This document shows, one piece after another, positions 7,860-16,723 of a stretch of DNA of 64,000 nt. This DNA is from Brevibacillus_H ginsengisoli. GTDB taxonomy: Bacteria; Bacillota; Bacilli; Brevibacillales; Brevibacillaceae. The stretch is taken from assembly GCF_050113715.1 (NCBI RefSeq), contig NZ_JBNJQR010000014.1:3880-67879 (forward strand), given 5' to 3'. The position numbers and the translations under genes are program-made. The number at the start of each line of letters is the position of its first letter. The first letter of the stretch is position 1. The notes under the pieces were generated by a model, which was not told the origin of the DNA, ran no database searches, and saw nothing but the letters and a program-made list of their open reading frames with translations.

Positions 7860-8594
7860 TCAGTAAAATACTTCCCACATGGTTAAGCCTTTGGCTGGAG
7901 CGGTCAAACCGGCCATTTCACGATTACAAGCTGCCAGAATGCTCGGAATTGTATCCGGATCACGTCTTCCTTGGCCCACCTCTATCAGCGTGCCTGCAAT
8001 GATTCTCACCATGTTATAGAGAAACCCATTCCCTCGGCAAATGATCCAGACCAGATTCTGATCACGTTCCACACGCACATCAAAAATCGTCCGAATCTTG
8101 TCCTCCACATGAGTCTTCGCAGAGCAAAAAGAAGTGAAGTCATGTTCCCCAATCAAATGGGATGCTGCCCGCTGCATTCTCTCACAATCCAACAGCATTC
8201 GTATATGTTCGGCATAGCGATGTCGAAACAGATCAGGTACTGTTCCGTTATCAATACAATAGCGGTATTCTTTAGCTTTGACATCAAACCGCGAATGGAA
8301 CTCCTGTTCTACTTCCTCTACCGATTGAATGATGATTGCATCTGGCAATTGATTGTTTAAGATAAAACGCCATTTATCTATCGGAATGGTACTCTCTGTA
8401 TCAAAGTGAAAGACTTGGCCCCTAGCATGCACGCCCGCGTCTGTACGACCTGAACCGGCGATCGAAATTGCCTGTCCCGTCACTCGCTGCAGGACCGCCT
8501 CTATTTCCCCCTGAATGGTAACCTGATCAGGCTGAATTTGGAATCCGGAGTAGTCTGTCCCATCATAGGCAACCATACACTTTAATCGCTTCAT
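7860..8594 (-). CDS. truA: tRNA pseudouridine(38-40) synthase TruA
   Basis: 244 aa from ATG 8594. That ATG forms an ATGA overlap with the ecfT stop, while the longer frame to 8633 would run 40 nt into ecfT. The N-terminus MKRLKCMVAYDGTDYSGFQ and the catalytic-Asp motif GRTDAGVHARGQVFHF are diagnostic, with RGNGFLYNMVRIIAGTL near the C-terminus. TruA isomerises U38-U40 in the anticodon arm of many tRNAs. It is translationally coupled to the ECF transporter module, an order also found in Bacillus. Confidence 0.96.
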   Translation of the reverse strand: MKRLKCMVAYDGTDYSGFQIQPDQVTIQGEIEAVLQRVTGQAISIAGSGRTDAGVHARGQVFHFDTESTIPIDKWRFILNNQLPDAIIIQSVEEVEQEFHSRFDVKAKEYRYCIDNGTVPDLFRHRYAEHIRMLLDCERMQRAASHLIGEHDFTSFCSAKTHVEDKIRTIFDVRVERDQNLVWIICRGNGFLYNMVRIIAGTLIEVGQGRRDPDTIPSILAACNREMAGLTAPAKGLTMWEVFY

Positions 8595-9394
8595 GTCCTT
8601 ACCCACCCTATCACCACGGTTAAAACTAGACAAAGGAGCAGTAAAACACCGTCGTTTCTGGTAAATCGCAATTGTTTCAAACGAGTACGATGATCCCCTC
8701 CATGATATCCACGCGCCTCCATGGCGAGCGCCAATTCCTCCGCACGTCGAAAAGCGCTGATAAACAAGGGAATGATAATCGGCAGCATATTCTTGACTCG
8801 CTGCAGGATGTTTCCCGTCTCAAAATCCGCACCCCGAGCCATCTGAGCCTTCATGATCTTTTCCGTCTCTTCCAGCAGTGTAGGGATGAACCGCAAAGCA
8901 ATAGAAAGCATCAATGCCATTTCATGAACAGGCACACGCAGTTTCTTTAACGGAGCAAATAGTCGTTCTAATCCGTCCGTCAAATCCATGGGAGCAGTCG
9001 TTAACGTGAGGATTGAGCTAACCAGTACAAGCAGGGTCAGTCGAATCGACATATAAATCGCCTGTCTTACCCCTTCTTCTTCGATACTGATCCAATGCCA
9101 TTGAAAATAAACAGTACCGCCTTTGGTCGTAAGCAAATGGATGATAACCGTAAATACGATCAACCACCATACCGGCTTCAACCCGTTAATAATATATTTT
9201 CCAGATATTCTCGAAAGACCAATGACTCCAGCAATAAATAAAAGTAATATTCCATAACTGACAGGGTTATTGGCTAAAAAAACGATAAACGCAAACAAGA
9301 TCGTAAACAGGAGCTTACTGCGGGGATCCAAGCGATGAACGAAGGAGTTCCCAGGTACATACTGACCGATCGCAAAATTCTGCAGGATACTCAT
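8591..9394 (-). CDS. ecfT: ECF transporter transmembrane subunit EcfT
   Basis: 267 aa polytopic protein. It starts MSILQNFAIGQYVPGNSFVH and has about five hydrophobic segments (LFTILFAFIVFLA, PVWWLIVFTVIIHLL, LTLLVLVSSILTLTT and a C-terminal one). The cytoplasmic coupling region carries the two Ala-Arg-Gly motifs, KAQMARGADF and MEARGYHGG, which dock onto the two ATPases. EcfT joins the energising ATPases to exchangeable vitamin-binding S components encoded elsewhere. It overlaps ecfA2 upstream (stop 9391-9393 inside its ATG) and truA downstream by ATGA junctions. Confidence 0.95.
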   Translation of the reverse strand: MSILQNFAIGQYVPGNSFVHRLDPRSKLLFTILFAFIVFLANNPVSYGILLLFIAGVIGLSRISGKYIINGLKPVWWLIVFTVIIHLLTTKGGTVYFQWHWISIEEEGVRQAIYMSIRLTLLVLVSSILTLTTAPMDLTDGLERLFAPLKKLRVPVHEMALMLSIALRFIPTLLEETEKIMKAQMARGADFETGNILQRVKNMLPIIIPLFISAFRRAEELALAMEARGYHGGDHRTRLKQLRFTRNDGVLLLLCLVLTVVIGWVRT

Positions 9395-10269
9395 CTAAGA
9401 GCCTCCTTAGACCCAAGGATCTTCTTCACCAAATAGGCTTCCAGATCTTCTTCCTTGTATAACGTAAGGAGAATCTGCTCAGACGCTGGCAGCCGCTGGT
9501 TCAGTTCTTGGATGAGCTGGACCGTTTCCGGCACATCCAGGGATAATTGCCGAAGGGTATCAACCTCTGCAAAAACCTCCTCGGGCTTTCCTTGCATGGC
9601 CACTCTCCCATGAGACATCACGATCAAATAGTCCGCGTAACGGGATACTTCCTCCATACTGTGCGTAACCAGCACGGTCGTCATCTCTCGTTCCCGATGA
9701 ATTCGATAGATTCCCTCCAGGATGGCTTTGCGCCCCGCAGGATCCAATCCAGCAGTTGGCTCATCCAGCACTAATACACTTGGTTGAAGTGCTAATACCC
9801 CAGCTATCGCTACTCTTCGCATCTGCCCACCACTCAAGTGAAATGGAGACAAATCCTTCACCTGTTCATAGGATAGCCCAACAATCGACAGAGCTTCTCT
9901 CACCCGAGCTTCTACCATCTCGGGAGGCAATTGCTGATTGGCGGGACCAAACCCTACGTCTTTCGCGATGGTTTCCTCAAACAACTGATGCTCGGGATAT
10001 TGAAAGACCAATCCCACGTTCTTCCGCCACTCATTCGACTTCTTGGTGGTTGCCGTAAGTTCCAGTTCCCCCATTCGAATCGTGCCGGAAGTAGGTTTTA
10101 AGAGTCCATTCAGATGTTGGATTAAAGTGGACTTGCCTGAACCGGTTTGCCCGATTATCCCAACAAACGCACCATGTGGAATAGTCAGTGAAACATTGGA
10201 TAACGCTTCTTTTTCAAAAGGAGTATCCTTCCCATACAGATGGCTTACGTTTTCGAGAGTAATTTGCAT
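9391..10269 (-). CDS. ecfA2: ECF transporter ATPase EcfA2
   Basis: 292 aa ABC ATPase. Walker A GQTGSGKSTLIQHLNG, Q-loop VFQYPEHQLFEETI, signature LSGGQMRRVAIAG, Walker B VLVLDEPTAGLDPAG and H-loop VLVTHSMEEV are all present. The C-terminal extension after residue 240 is typical of group II ECF ATPases. Its start lies 25 nt inside the end of ecfA1 and its stop overlaps ecfT, so the three subunits are translationally coupled. With EcfA1 it forms the heterodimer that powers vitamin and metal uptake at the membrane. Confidence 0.96.
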   Translation of the reverse strand: MQITLENVSHLYGKDTPFEKEALSNVSLTIPHGAFVGIIGQTGSGKSTLIQHLNGLLKPTSGTIRMGELELTATTKKSNEWRKNVGLVFQYPEHQLFEETIAKDVGFGPANQQLPPEMVEARVREALSIVGLSYEQVKDLSPFHLSGGQMRRVAIAGVLALQPSVLVLDEPTAGLDPAGRKAILEGIYRIHREREMTTVLVTHSMEEVSRYADYLIVMSHGRVAMQGKPEEVFAEVDTLRQLSLDVPETVQLIQELNQRLPASEQILLTLYKEEDLEAYLVKKILGSKEALR

Positions 10270-11096
10270 AATTCCTGAACCAGCTCCTCTCGATACAGTA
10301 CCTGTTCGATCTCAACACCCTTACGTAAAAATTGGTGACGCAGCCGTACTGCCAGAGGTACTTCCAACCCTATCTCATGGATACGTTCGACGTCAGAGTA
10401 GATCTCTCTCGGTGTTCCATCCAGATATACTTTTCCCGCATTCATGACAATGACCCGATCTGACTCAAGCGTCTCTTCTGGAAAATGGGTAATATGGAGG
10501 ATCGTAATCCCTTCCTCCCGATTCAACCGATGGGCAAGGGACATGACTTCCTGTTTTCCTTGTGGATCAAGCATCGCTGTCGCCTCATCGAGGATGATCA
10601 CCGAAGGTCGCATGGCAATAATTCCAGCTATCGCTACACGCTGCTTCTGACCCCCCGACAAATGATGCGGTTGACGTTTAACGTAATCTTCCATGTGAAC
10701 GGATTTCAAAGACTGCTCAATGATTGCAGGCATTGCCTGGGGGTCAACACCAAGGTTCTCCAACCCAAAGGCCACATCGTCCTCTACGGTCACACCAACT
10801 ATCTGATTATCTGGATTCTGAAACACCATGCCTACCTCGCGCCTGATTTCCCAAAGAACATTCTCGTCTTCGGTATGGAAGCCTGAAACAACCAGTGTCC
10901 CCTCTGTAGGGAGTAACAAGGCATTGATGAGCTTGGCAAAAGTAGATTTACCCGAACCATTGTGCCCGATAATAGAGATAAATGAACCACGGGTCAGATC
11001 TAGATTTAACTCGTTGAGAACCAGCCCGCGTTCTGTTCGGTCGTGTTCGTAGCGATAGGAAAGATCTTTTGCAACCACAACTGACTCATGTTTCAT
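10245..11096 (-). CDS. ecfA1: ECF transporter ATPase EcfA1
   Basis: About 283 aa from ATG 11096 (MKHESVVVAKDLSYRYEHD). A GTG at 11108 is also in frame, but its GAGG lies only two nt away, so the start is uncertain. Walker A GHNGSGKSTFAKLINALLL, Q-loop VFQNPDNQIVGVTVEDDV, signature LSGGQKQRVAIAG, Walker B VIILDEATAMLDPQG and His-loop LHITHFPEE are complete. The variant Asp-Glu-Ala after Walker B is usual in EcfA1. No promoter is visible between it and the rplQ terminator, so expression may come from readthrough of the S10-spc-alpha operon. Confidence 0.95.
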   Translation of the reverse strand: MKHESVVVAKDLSYRYEHDRTERGLVLNELNLDLTRGSFISIIGHNGSGKSTFAKLINALLLPTEGTLVVSGFHTEDENVLWEIRREVGMVFQNPDNQIVGVTVEDDVAFGLENLGVDPQAMPAIIEQSLKSVHMEDYVKRQPHHLSGGQKQRVAIAGIIAMRPSVIILDEATAMLDPQGKQEVMSLAHRLNREEGITILHITHFPEETLESDRVIVMNAGKVYLDGTPREIYSDVERIHEIGLEVPLAVRLRHQFLRKGVEIEQVLYREELVQELCKLLSKT

Positions 11097-11123
11097 GATG
11101 CGTTTCACATCCTCGGCTGTATG

Positions 11124-11174
11124 AAAAAGAAAAAAAGGGCACGAATCAGAATCTGTAAAAAACAGACTCTGCCC
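11124..11174 (-). terminator. Terminator after rplQ, end of the S10-spc-alpha operon
   Basis: Two-level hairpin: GGGC(11171-11174)/GCCC outside and AGAGTCTGT/ACAGATTCT inside with a T-rich loop, then TTTTTTTTCTTTTTC. The imperfect stem suggests leaky termination, which would feed ecfA1. Confidence 0.8.
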
Positions 11175-11201
11175 TCACCCTTTTCTAGCTACAACGCACT
11201 A

Positions 11202-11561
11202 TTAAACTAATTCAAGATACGCCATTGGTGCAGCGTCGCCACGGCGAGGACCAATTTTGAGGATACGAGTGTATCCACCATTACGTTCAGCAAAACGTGG
11301 TGCGATATCATCGAACAATTTTTGAACAGCGTCGCGTCCTTCAGCGGTTGCAACTTCTTTACGCACGAAAGCAGCTACTTGACGACGAGCGTGCAAGTCA
11401 CCGCGTTTAGCTAGCGTAATCATCTTTTCAGCAATCGAACGAACTTCTTTAGCCTTCGTCTCAGTTGTCTCGATGCGTTCGTTGATGATAAGATCCGTTA
11501 CCAAGTCGCGGAACAGCGCTTTACGAGCCGAGCTTCTACGACCCAATTTACGGTATGCCAT
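11202..11561 (-). CDS. rplQ: 50S ribosomal protein L17
   Basis: 119 aa, normal Firmicute length. It begins MAYRKLGRRSSARKALFRDL and contains NERIETTETKAKEVRSIAEK, the L17 signature, ending GDAAPMAYLELV. L17 lies near the peptide exit tunnel. It is the last gene of the S10-spc-alpha cluster, 54 nt after rpoA, and is followed by a terminator. Confidence 0.98.
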   Translation of the reverse strand: MAYRKLGRRSSARKALFRDLVTDLIINERIETTETKAKEVRSIAEKMITLAKRGDLHARRQVAAFVRKEVATAEGRDAVQKLFDDIAPRFAERNGGYTRILKIGPRRGDAAPMAYLELV

Positions 11562-11615
11562 TGTGTTACCTCCTTTTTACTGCCAAATCAGCAACAAATG
11601 TTATGTCTAACTGCC

Positions 11616-12560
11616 TTAGTCTTCCAAACGTAAAGAAAGACCCAATTCAGCCAATTTTTCTTGCACTTCTTCCAAGGATTTGCGACCAAGGTTACGGACC
11701 TTCATCATATCCTCTTCAGATTTTTGGGTTAACTCTTGAACCGTGTTGATACCAGCACGTTTCAAGCAGTTATAAGAACGAACAGAAAGATCCAGTTCCT
11801 CGATTGTCATCTCCAGAACTTTTTCTTTCTTATCTTCTTCTTTTTCTACCATAATCTCAGCATCTTTTGCTTCGTCAGTCAGACCAACAAAAAGGTTAAG
11901 ATGCTCAGTCATGATTTTAGCACCAAGACTAACGGCTTCTTCCGGTCGGATACTGCCATTCGTCCAAACTTCAAGTGTCAATTTGTCGTAGTTCGTCATT
12001 TGACCAACACGAGTGTTTTCTACTTGATAGTTTACGCGCTTGATCGGTGTGTAAATAGAATCAATTGGGATTACACCAATTGGTAGGTCTTCGGATTTGT
12101 TACCATCCGCTTGAACATATCCACGGCCACGACCAGCTGTCATGCGAATGTGCAGACGTCCGCCTTCAGACAGTGTTGCGATGTGAAGATCAGGGTTTAA
12201 GATCTCAACGTCGCTATCCGCACGAATATCTCCAGCTCTCACTACACCTTCGCCATCGGCATCGATTTCGAGAATCTTCTCTTCATCGGAGTGGATCTTC
12301 AAAGCCAATCCTTTGATGTTAAGAATGATTTCGGTAACGTCTTCGACAACGCCAGGAACAGTGGAGAATTCGTGCAAAACACCATCAATTTGAACAGACG
12401 TAACGGCAGCACCTGGCAATGAAGACAGGAGAATACGTCTGAGTGAATTGCCAAGGGTTGTTCCGTAACCACGCTCAAGTGGTTCAACGACGAATTTTCC
12501 GTACAAATTGTCGTCGTTAACTTCCACAACCTCGATTCTTGGTTTTTCTATTTCTATCAT
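11616..12560 (-). CDS. rpoA: RNA polymerase alpha subunit
   Basis: 314 aa. The N-terminal assembly domain (about 1-230) includes FVVEPLERGYGTTLGNSLRR and LPGAAVTSVQIDGVLHEF. An acidic linker (MVEKEEDKKEKVLEM) leads to the C-terminal domain about 245-314 with LDLSVRSYNCLKRAGI and VRNLGRKSLEEVQEKL, which binds UP elements and activators. It nucleates core enzyme assembly with the beta subunits encoded about 20 kb upstream. A 159-nt gap with a hairpin separates it from rpsK. Confidence 0.99.
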   Translation of the reverse strand: MIEIEKPRIEVVEVNDDNLYGKFVVEPLERGYGTTLGNSLRRILLSSLPGAAVTSVQIDGVLHEFSTVPGVVEDVTEIILNIKGLALKIHSDEEKILEIDADGEGVVRAGDIRADSDVEILNPDLHIATLSEGGRLHIRMTAGRGRGYVQADGNKSEDLPIGVIPIDSIYTPIKRVNYQVENTRVGQMTNYDKLTLEVWTNGSIRPEEAVSLGAKIMTEHLNLFVGLTDEAKDAEIMVEKEEDKKEKVLEMTIEELDLSVRSYNCLKRAGINTVQELTQKSEEDMMKVRNLGRKSLEEVQEKLAELGLSLRLED

Positions 12561-12596
12561 TAAACAAACCCTCCTTCAAAACGTCGAAATTCGAGG

Positions 12597-12618
12597 GTGG
12601 GCTAAATCGAAAGCCCAC
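12597..12618 (-). other. Hairpin in the rpsK-rpoA gap
   Basis: GTGGGCT-TTCGATTT-AGCCCAC is a perfect 7-bp stem 40-60 nt before rpoA, without a T-tract. The 159-nt gap is long for this cluster, so a processing site or leader element is plausible but not shown. Confidence 0.5.
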
Positions 12619-12719
12619 TCAGGAATTTCCATCGGCGGTTTACCGGTGCGTGCATGTCAAGCCAAAAAAGCAGAATCTACCATTCTAGTATGGACATGTT
12701 CTGAACTTTATAAACCCGA

Positions 12720-13121
12720 TTACACGCGGCGACGTTTTGGTGGACGGCAGCCGTTGTGCGGGATTGGTGTAACATCTTTAATCATGTTAACTTCCAAGCC
12801 AGCTGCTTGCAAAGAGCGGATTGCTGCTTCACGACCAGCACCTGGTCCTTTAACAAGAACTTCCAAAGAACGCATTCCGTGTTCCATTGCAGTTTTTGCA
12901 GCAGTTTCAGCGGCCATTTGCGCTGCAAATGGAGTGCTCTTACGGGAGCCTTTGAAGCCGAGGGCACCTGCGCTGGACCAAGCAATCGCGTTACCGTGTG
13001 GATCAGTGATCGTTACGATTGTATTGTTGAACGTAGAACGGATATGTGCTACGCCGACTTCAACATTCTTACGGTCACGACGACGGGTACGTGTAGCTGT
13101 CGCTTGCTTTCTTTTAGCCAT
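12720..13121 (-). CDS. rpsK: 30S ribosomal protein S11
   Basis: 133 aa. The conserved core is ATFNNT-type (here VAHIRSTFNNTIVTITD), followed by SSAGALGFKGSRKSTPFAAQ, and the C-terminal NGCRPPKRRRV is characteristic. The N-terminus is basic (AKRKQATATRTRRRDRKN). S11 lies on the 30S platform and lines the E site. It follows rpsM by 15 nt in the alpha operon. Confidence 0.98.
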   Translation of the reverse strand: MAKRKQATATRTRRRDRKNVEVGVAHIRSTFNNTIVTITDPHGNAIAWSSAGALGFKGSRKSTPFAAQMAAETAAKTAMEHGMRSLEVLVKGPGAGREAAIRSLQAAGLEVNMIKDVTPIPHNGCRPPKRRRV

Positions 13122-13136
13122 GTCAGTTTACCCCCT

Positions 13137-13505
13137 TTACTTCTTCTTGTTAGCAACCGTACGACGTGGACCTTTACGCGTACGTGCATTTGTTTTTGAA
13201 CGTTGTCCACGAACTGGTAGACCACGACGATGACGGATACCACGGAAGCATCCAATTTCCATTAAACGTTTGATGTTGAGAGAAACTTCACGGCGAAGAT
13301 CTCCTTCTACTTTTACGTTCTTATCGATGAATTCACGAAGTTTGCTAACTTCGTCTTCAGTCAAATCGCGAACGCGAGTATCAGGATTAATGCCGGATTC
13401 AGCCAGAATACGTTGTGACGTGGGGCGACCAATACCAAAAATATAGGTCAATGCAATCTCCACGCGTTTTTCGCGAGGCAAGTCAACGCCTGCAATACGT
13501 GCCAT
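13137..13505 (-). CDS. rpsM: 30S ribosomal protein S13
   Basis: 122 aa. It starts MARIAGVDLPREKRVEIALT, with YIFGIGRPTSQRIL, LREFIDKNVKVEGDLRREV and the C-terminal RHRRGLPVRGQRSKTNARTR, the basic tail that touches P-site tRNA. It contributes to head bridges with the 50S subunit. It follows rpmJ by 23 nt with a GGAGGTG Shine-Dalgarno. Confidence 0.98.
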   Translation of the reverse strand: MARIAGVDLPREKRVEIALTYIFGIGRPTSQRILAESGINPDTRVRDLTEDEVSKLREFIDKNVKVEGDLRREVSLNIKRLMEIGCFRGIRHRRGLPVRGQRSKTNARTRKGPRRTVANKKK

Positions 13506-13528
13506 GCTGTAAAAGCACCTCCTTGGAA

Positions 13529-13642
13529 TTACCCTTGTTTTTGCTTATGTTTTGGGTTTTCACAAATAACCATTACGTTCCCTCTACGACGAATGACCTT
13601 GCATTTTTCGCAAATCGGTTTAACCGACGGTCTCACTTTCAT
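13529..13642 (-). CDS. rpmJ: 50S ribosomal protein L36
   Basis: 37 aa, too short for most ORF filters. The product starts MKVRPSVKPICEKCKVIRR and ends in KHKQKQG. The zinc-ribbon ligands are intact (C-x2-C, then C-x4-H in CENPKH), so this is the zinc-binding L36 form. It lies between infA and rpsM as in B. subtilis, 29 nt after infA. L36 joins late in 50S assembly and stabilises 23S domains. Confidence 0.97.
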   Translation of the reverse strand: MKVRPSVKPICEKCKVIRRRGNVMVICENPKHKQKQG

Positions 13643-13671
13643 GGTTCTTGCCTCCCTCTTTTAGGGGTTTA

Positions 13672-13890
13672 CTATTTATAGCGGTAGGTTATACGACCGC
13701 GGGTTAAATCATACGGTGACAATTCAACAGTTACTTTATCCCCCGGAAGGATACGGATAAAGTGCATGCGAATTTTGCCAGAAACATGTGCCAGTACCTT
13801 GTGTCCATTTTCCAATTCAACACGAAACATTGCGTTTGGTAGTGGTTCGATAACAGTACCTTCCACTTCAATTACGTCATCCTTGGCCAT
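13672..13890 (-). CDS. infA: Translation initiation factor IF-1
   Basis: 72 aa, the standard length. Sequence MAKDDVIEVEGTVIEPLPNA leads an OB fold with FRVELENGHKVLAHVSGK and RILPGDKVTVELSPYDL. IF-1 occupies the 30S A site during initiation. It lies between map and rpmJ, where Bacillus keeps it. The start has GGAGAT upstream. Confidence 0.98.
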   Translation of the reverse strand: MAKDDVIEVEGTVIEPLPNAMFRVELENGHKVLAHVSGKIRMHFIRILPGDKVTVELSPYDLTRGRITYRYK

Positions 13891-13963
13891 CCATAATCTC
13901 CTTTCGTATGTTCTTCAGTCAGACCATATAGATCGGTATGCGTCGGAATTTCATCAAACCGTG

Positions 13964-14710
13964 TTAAGGCTTAGTCAAGATCTCATATCCATCTTCCGTA
14001 ATCGCAATGGTATGTTCATAGTGTGTGCAATTCTTACCGTCTACTGTAACAACTGTCCAGTTATCAGCCAGTGTACGGACATATCGCTCACCTGCGTTAA
14101 CCATTGGTTCGATTGCCAAAACCATTCCGGGCTTCAGCCTTGGGCCACGATCGGGTGGTCCATAGTTAGGAATTTGCGGATCTTCATGTAAATCTCGACC
14201 AACGCCATGCCCCACATACTCGCGAACGATTGTGAAGCCGGCTGCTTCAGCATGAACCTGAATCGCATGAGAAATATCAGAAAGACGTGCGCCAGGAATG
14301 GCTTTTTCCAATCCTTTAAACAAGGACTCCTCTGATACTTGCATCAAGCGTCGATCTTCTTCAGATATGTTGCCGACTGCGTATGTCCAAGCGGAGTCAC
14401 CATGATAGCCTTCGAATTGTGCACCAATATCGATACTAATGATATCTCCTTCTTGCAAAATACGTTTACCAGGAATCCCGTGGACGAGTTCCTCGTTGAC
14501 TGAAGCACAGATACTACCTGAGAAGCCATTGTATCCCTTAAAGGAAGGTTTAGCTCCCTTACCACGGATAAAGGTTTCGGCCAATTCATCCAGTTGTTTC
14601 GTGGTAACACCAGGTTTAATCGCTTTCGCCAGCTCTTGATGAGTAAGAGCGACGATACGACCTGCTTCGCGCATGATATCAATTTCCGACTTGGATTTTA
14701 AGATAATCAT
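13964..14710 (-). CDS. map: Type I methionine aminopeptidase
   Basis: 248 aa. The metal ligands are in place: ISIDIGAQFEGYHGDSAWTY (two Asp), HGVGRDLHEDPQIPNYG (His), AIEPMVNAG (Glu) and HYEHTIAITEDG (Glu). Substrate-site His is in LVHGIPG. It removes initiator Met from nascent proteins. There is no N-terminal zinc-finger extension, so it is the short bacterial type. It starts 6 nt after adk ends, which fits the secY-adk-map-infA string. Confidence 0.98.
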   Translation of the reverse strand: MIILKSKSEIDIMREAGRIVALTHQELAKAIKPGVTTKQLDELAETFIRGKGAKPSFKGYNGFSGSICASVNEELVHGIPGKRILQEGDIISIDIGAQFEGYHGDSAWTYAVGNISEEDRRLMQVSEESLFKGLEKAIPGARLSDISHAIQVHAEAAGFTIVREYVGHGVGRDLHEDPQIPNYGPPDRGPRLKPGMVLAIEPMVNAGERYVRTLADNWTVVTVDGKNCTHYEHTIAITEDGYEILTKP

Positions 14711-14716
14711 GATCGC

Positions 14717-15361
14717 TTACCCTCTCAGTAAAGAGGCAATTTCGGAGAATACGATATTAATATCTTGATCTCCGTTCACGTTACGAAGCAGCCCCTGTGA
14801 TGAATAATAATTGACCAACGGCTGTGTTTGCGCAATGTTTACATCGAGACGCTGCGCAACTACTTCGATTTTATCATCTTCCCGTTGATAAAGTTTTCCG
14901 CCATCTTTGTCGCAAATCCCTGCCACTTGAGGTGGGTTGAAGATTGTGTGATAGCTGGATCCGCACACTGGACAAATCCAGCGTCCAGTTAAACGCTCAA
15001 TCAGAATCTCGCGGTCTACATCGATGTTAATCACATGGTCGATTGTGCGTCCCATGTCATTCAATGTAGCAGTCAATGCTTCTGCTTGTGGAACTGTACG
15101 TGGAAATCCATCCAATAGGAATCCTTTTTCACAATCTTCTTTGCTCAGGCGCTCGCGAACGATACCGATTACGACTTCATCTGGTACTAAATGCCCTTGG
15201 TCCATATAAGACTTCGCTTTTAATCCCAGAGGTGTTTCGTTTTTTACGGCAGCTCGGAACATATCGCCTGTAGAGATGTGCGGGATCTTGAATTCTTCTA
15301 CGATACGCTCAGCCTGTGTACCTTTACCGGCTCCAGGCAAGCCCATCAAAATGATATTCAT
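14717..15361 (-). CDS. adk: Adenylate kinase
   Basis: 214 aa. P-loop LMGLPGAGKGTQAERIV, NMP domain, FLLDGFPRTVPQAEAL, and a LID with the structural zinc site CPVCGSSYH and CDKDG (three Cys and one Asp, the pattern of B. subtilis Adk). It interconverts ATP plus AMP with 2 ADP. It is located between secY and map, as in Bacillus. Confidence 0.98.
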   Translation of the reverse strand: MNIILMGLPGAGKGTQAERIVEEFKIPHISTGDMFRAAVKNETPLGLKAKSYMDQGHLVPDEVVIGIVRERLSKEDCEKGFLLDGFPRTVPQAEALTATLNDMGRTIDHVINIDVDREILIERLTGRWICPVCGSSYHTIFNPPQVAGICDKDGGKLYQREDDKIEVVAQRLDVNIAQTQPLVNYYSSQGLLRNVNGDQDINIVFSEIASLLRG

Positions 15362-15427
15362 CGTCCATCCCCCTCGTCCATTCAGAAGAAAGTGTATCCT
15401 TCTTCATTCTAAACAACCAAAGTTACT

Positions 15428-16723
15428 TTACTTGATGAACCCCTTATAGTGGCGCTTAATCAATTGGCTTTCGATTTGTTTCATTGTATCCAATGTAACC
15501 CCGATCAAGATCAGCAAGGAAGTACCCCCAACGTAAACAGATTGAGGAAGACCAGCCATCTTACTGAAGAGAAACGGAAGAACCGATATCGCACATAAGA
15601 ATAACGCACCAGCCAAAGTAAGGCGGTTCAACGTACGTGTAATGTAGACTTCAGTGTTCTTACCAGGACGGATTCCAGGAATGTAACCACCATTTTTTCT
15701 CATATTCTCCGCCATTTGCACAGGATTAATCTGTACGAATGTGTAGAAATAAGTGAATCCAAGAATAAGAATCGCGTAAAGCGTCATTCCTAGTCCAGAG
15801 CTAACTTGGAAGTTTTGATAAATCCAGTTAGCAATTCCCTGACCGGATGCATCAGCCCAGAAACTAGCAATCGTAGCTGGGAAGATTACAAGTGAAATCG
15901 CAAAGATTACTGGGATAACCCCAGCAGAGTTCACTTTGAGCGGGATGTGAGTGGATTGTCCACCATACATCTTACGTCCAACAACTCGTTTTGCGTACTG
16001 CACTGGAATCTTACGAACACCTTGGTGCATATAGATAACACCGACGATAATCGCTACAATCGCTAAGAATATAAGCAATGCTTTAATGATGCTAAAGAAG
16101 ATTTGACCAGCAGCGTTAACGAAAAGTGTGGAATATACCGTTTCAATCCCTTTTGGAATTGCTGCGATAATACCAGCCAAGATGATAATGGAGATTCCAT
16201 TACCAATACCTTTTTCAGTTATTTGCTCACCCATCCACATTAAGAAAGCCGTTCCTGCGGTTAAGGTGATTGCAATCAACGCATAACTGCCAAATGATTC
16301 ATCCGTTACCAATCCAGGATACATCCGATTAAAACCAAATGTTAATCCAACAGCTTGGATCAGACCTAGAATAACTGTTCCATAACGAGTAATTTGAGCG
16401 ATTTTACGACGACCTACTTCGCCTTCTTTAGCCCATTGTGTAAACTTCGGCACAACATCCATCGACAACAACTGCATGATAATCGATGAAGTAATGTAAG
16501 GCATGATTCCCATCGCGAAAACGGAGAACTTTTTCAATGCCCCACCGGCGAAGGTGTCCAAAAAGCCAAGAAGGTTGTTCGTAGAGTGTTGCAACATCCC
16601 AATATTAATGTTAGGAACCGGAACAAAGCTTCCAATTCGGAAGACGACAAGCATCAAGAGGGTGAAGATCACCTTCCGACGCAGGTCGCCTATTTTAAAA
16701 ATGTTAGAGAGGCTCGCTAACAT
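15428..16723 (-). CDS. secY: Protein translocase channel subunit SecY
   Basis: 431 aa with ten predicted membrane segments. It starts MLASLSNIFKIGDLRRKVIF. Plug-region GALKKFSVFAMGIMPYITSS, the cytoplasmic loop QYAKRVVGRKMYGGQSTHIP and PGIRPGKNTEVYITRTLNR are conserved SecY features. With SecE (encoded at 43.3 kb) it forms the Sec channel. Its ATG shares one base with the rplO stop (TAATG), so the two are translationally coupled. Confidence 0.99.
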   Translation of the reverse strand: MLASLSNIFKIGDLRRKVIFTLLMLVVFRIGSFVPVPNINIGMLQHSTNNLLGFLDTFAGGALKKFSVFAMGIMPYITSSIIMQLLSMDVVPKFTQWAKEGEVGRRKIAQITRYGTVILGLIQAVGLTFGFNRMYPGLVTDESFGSYALIAITLTAGTAFLMWMGEQITEKGIGNGISIIILAGIIAAIPKGIETVYSTLFVNAAGQIFFSIIKALLIFLAIVAIIVGVIYMHQGVRKIPVQYAKRVVGRKMYGGQSTHIPLKVNSAGVIPVIFAISLVIFPATIASFWADASGQGIANWIYQNFQVSSGLGMTLYAILILGFTYFYTFVQINPVQMAENMRKNGGYIPGIRPGKNTEVYITRTLNRLTLAGALFLCAISVLPFLFSKMAGLPQSVYVGGTSLLILIGVTLDTMKQIESQLIKRHYKGFIK

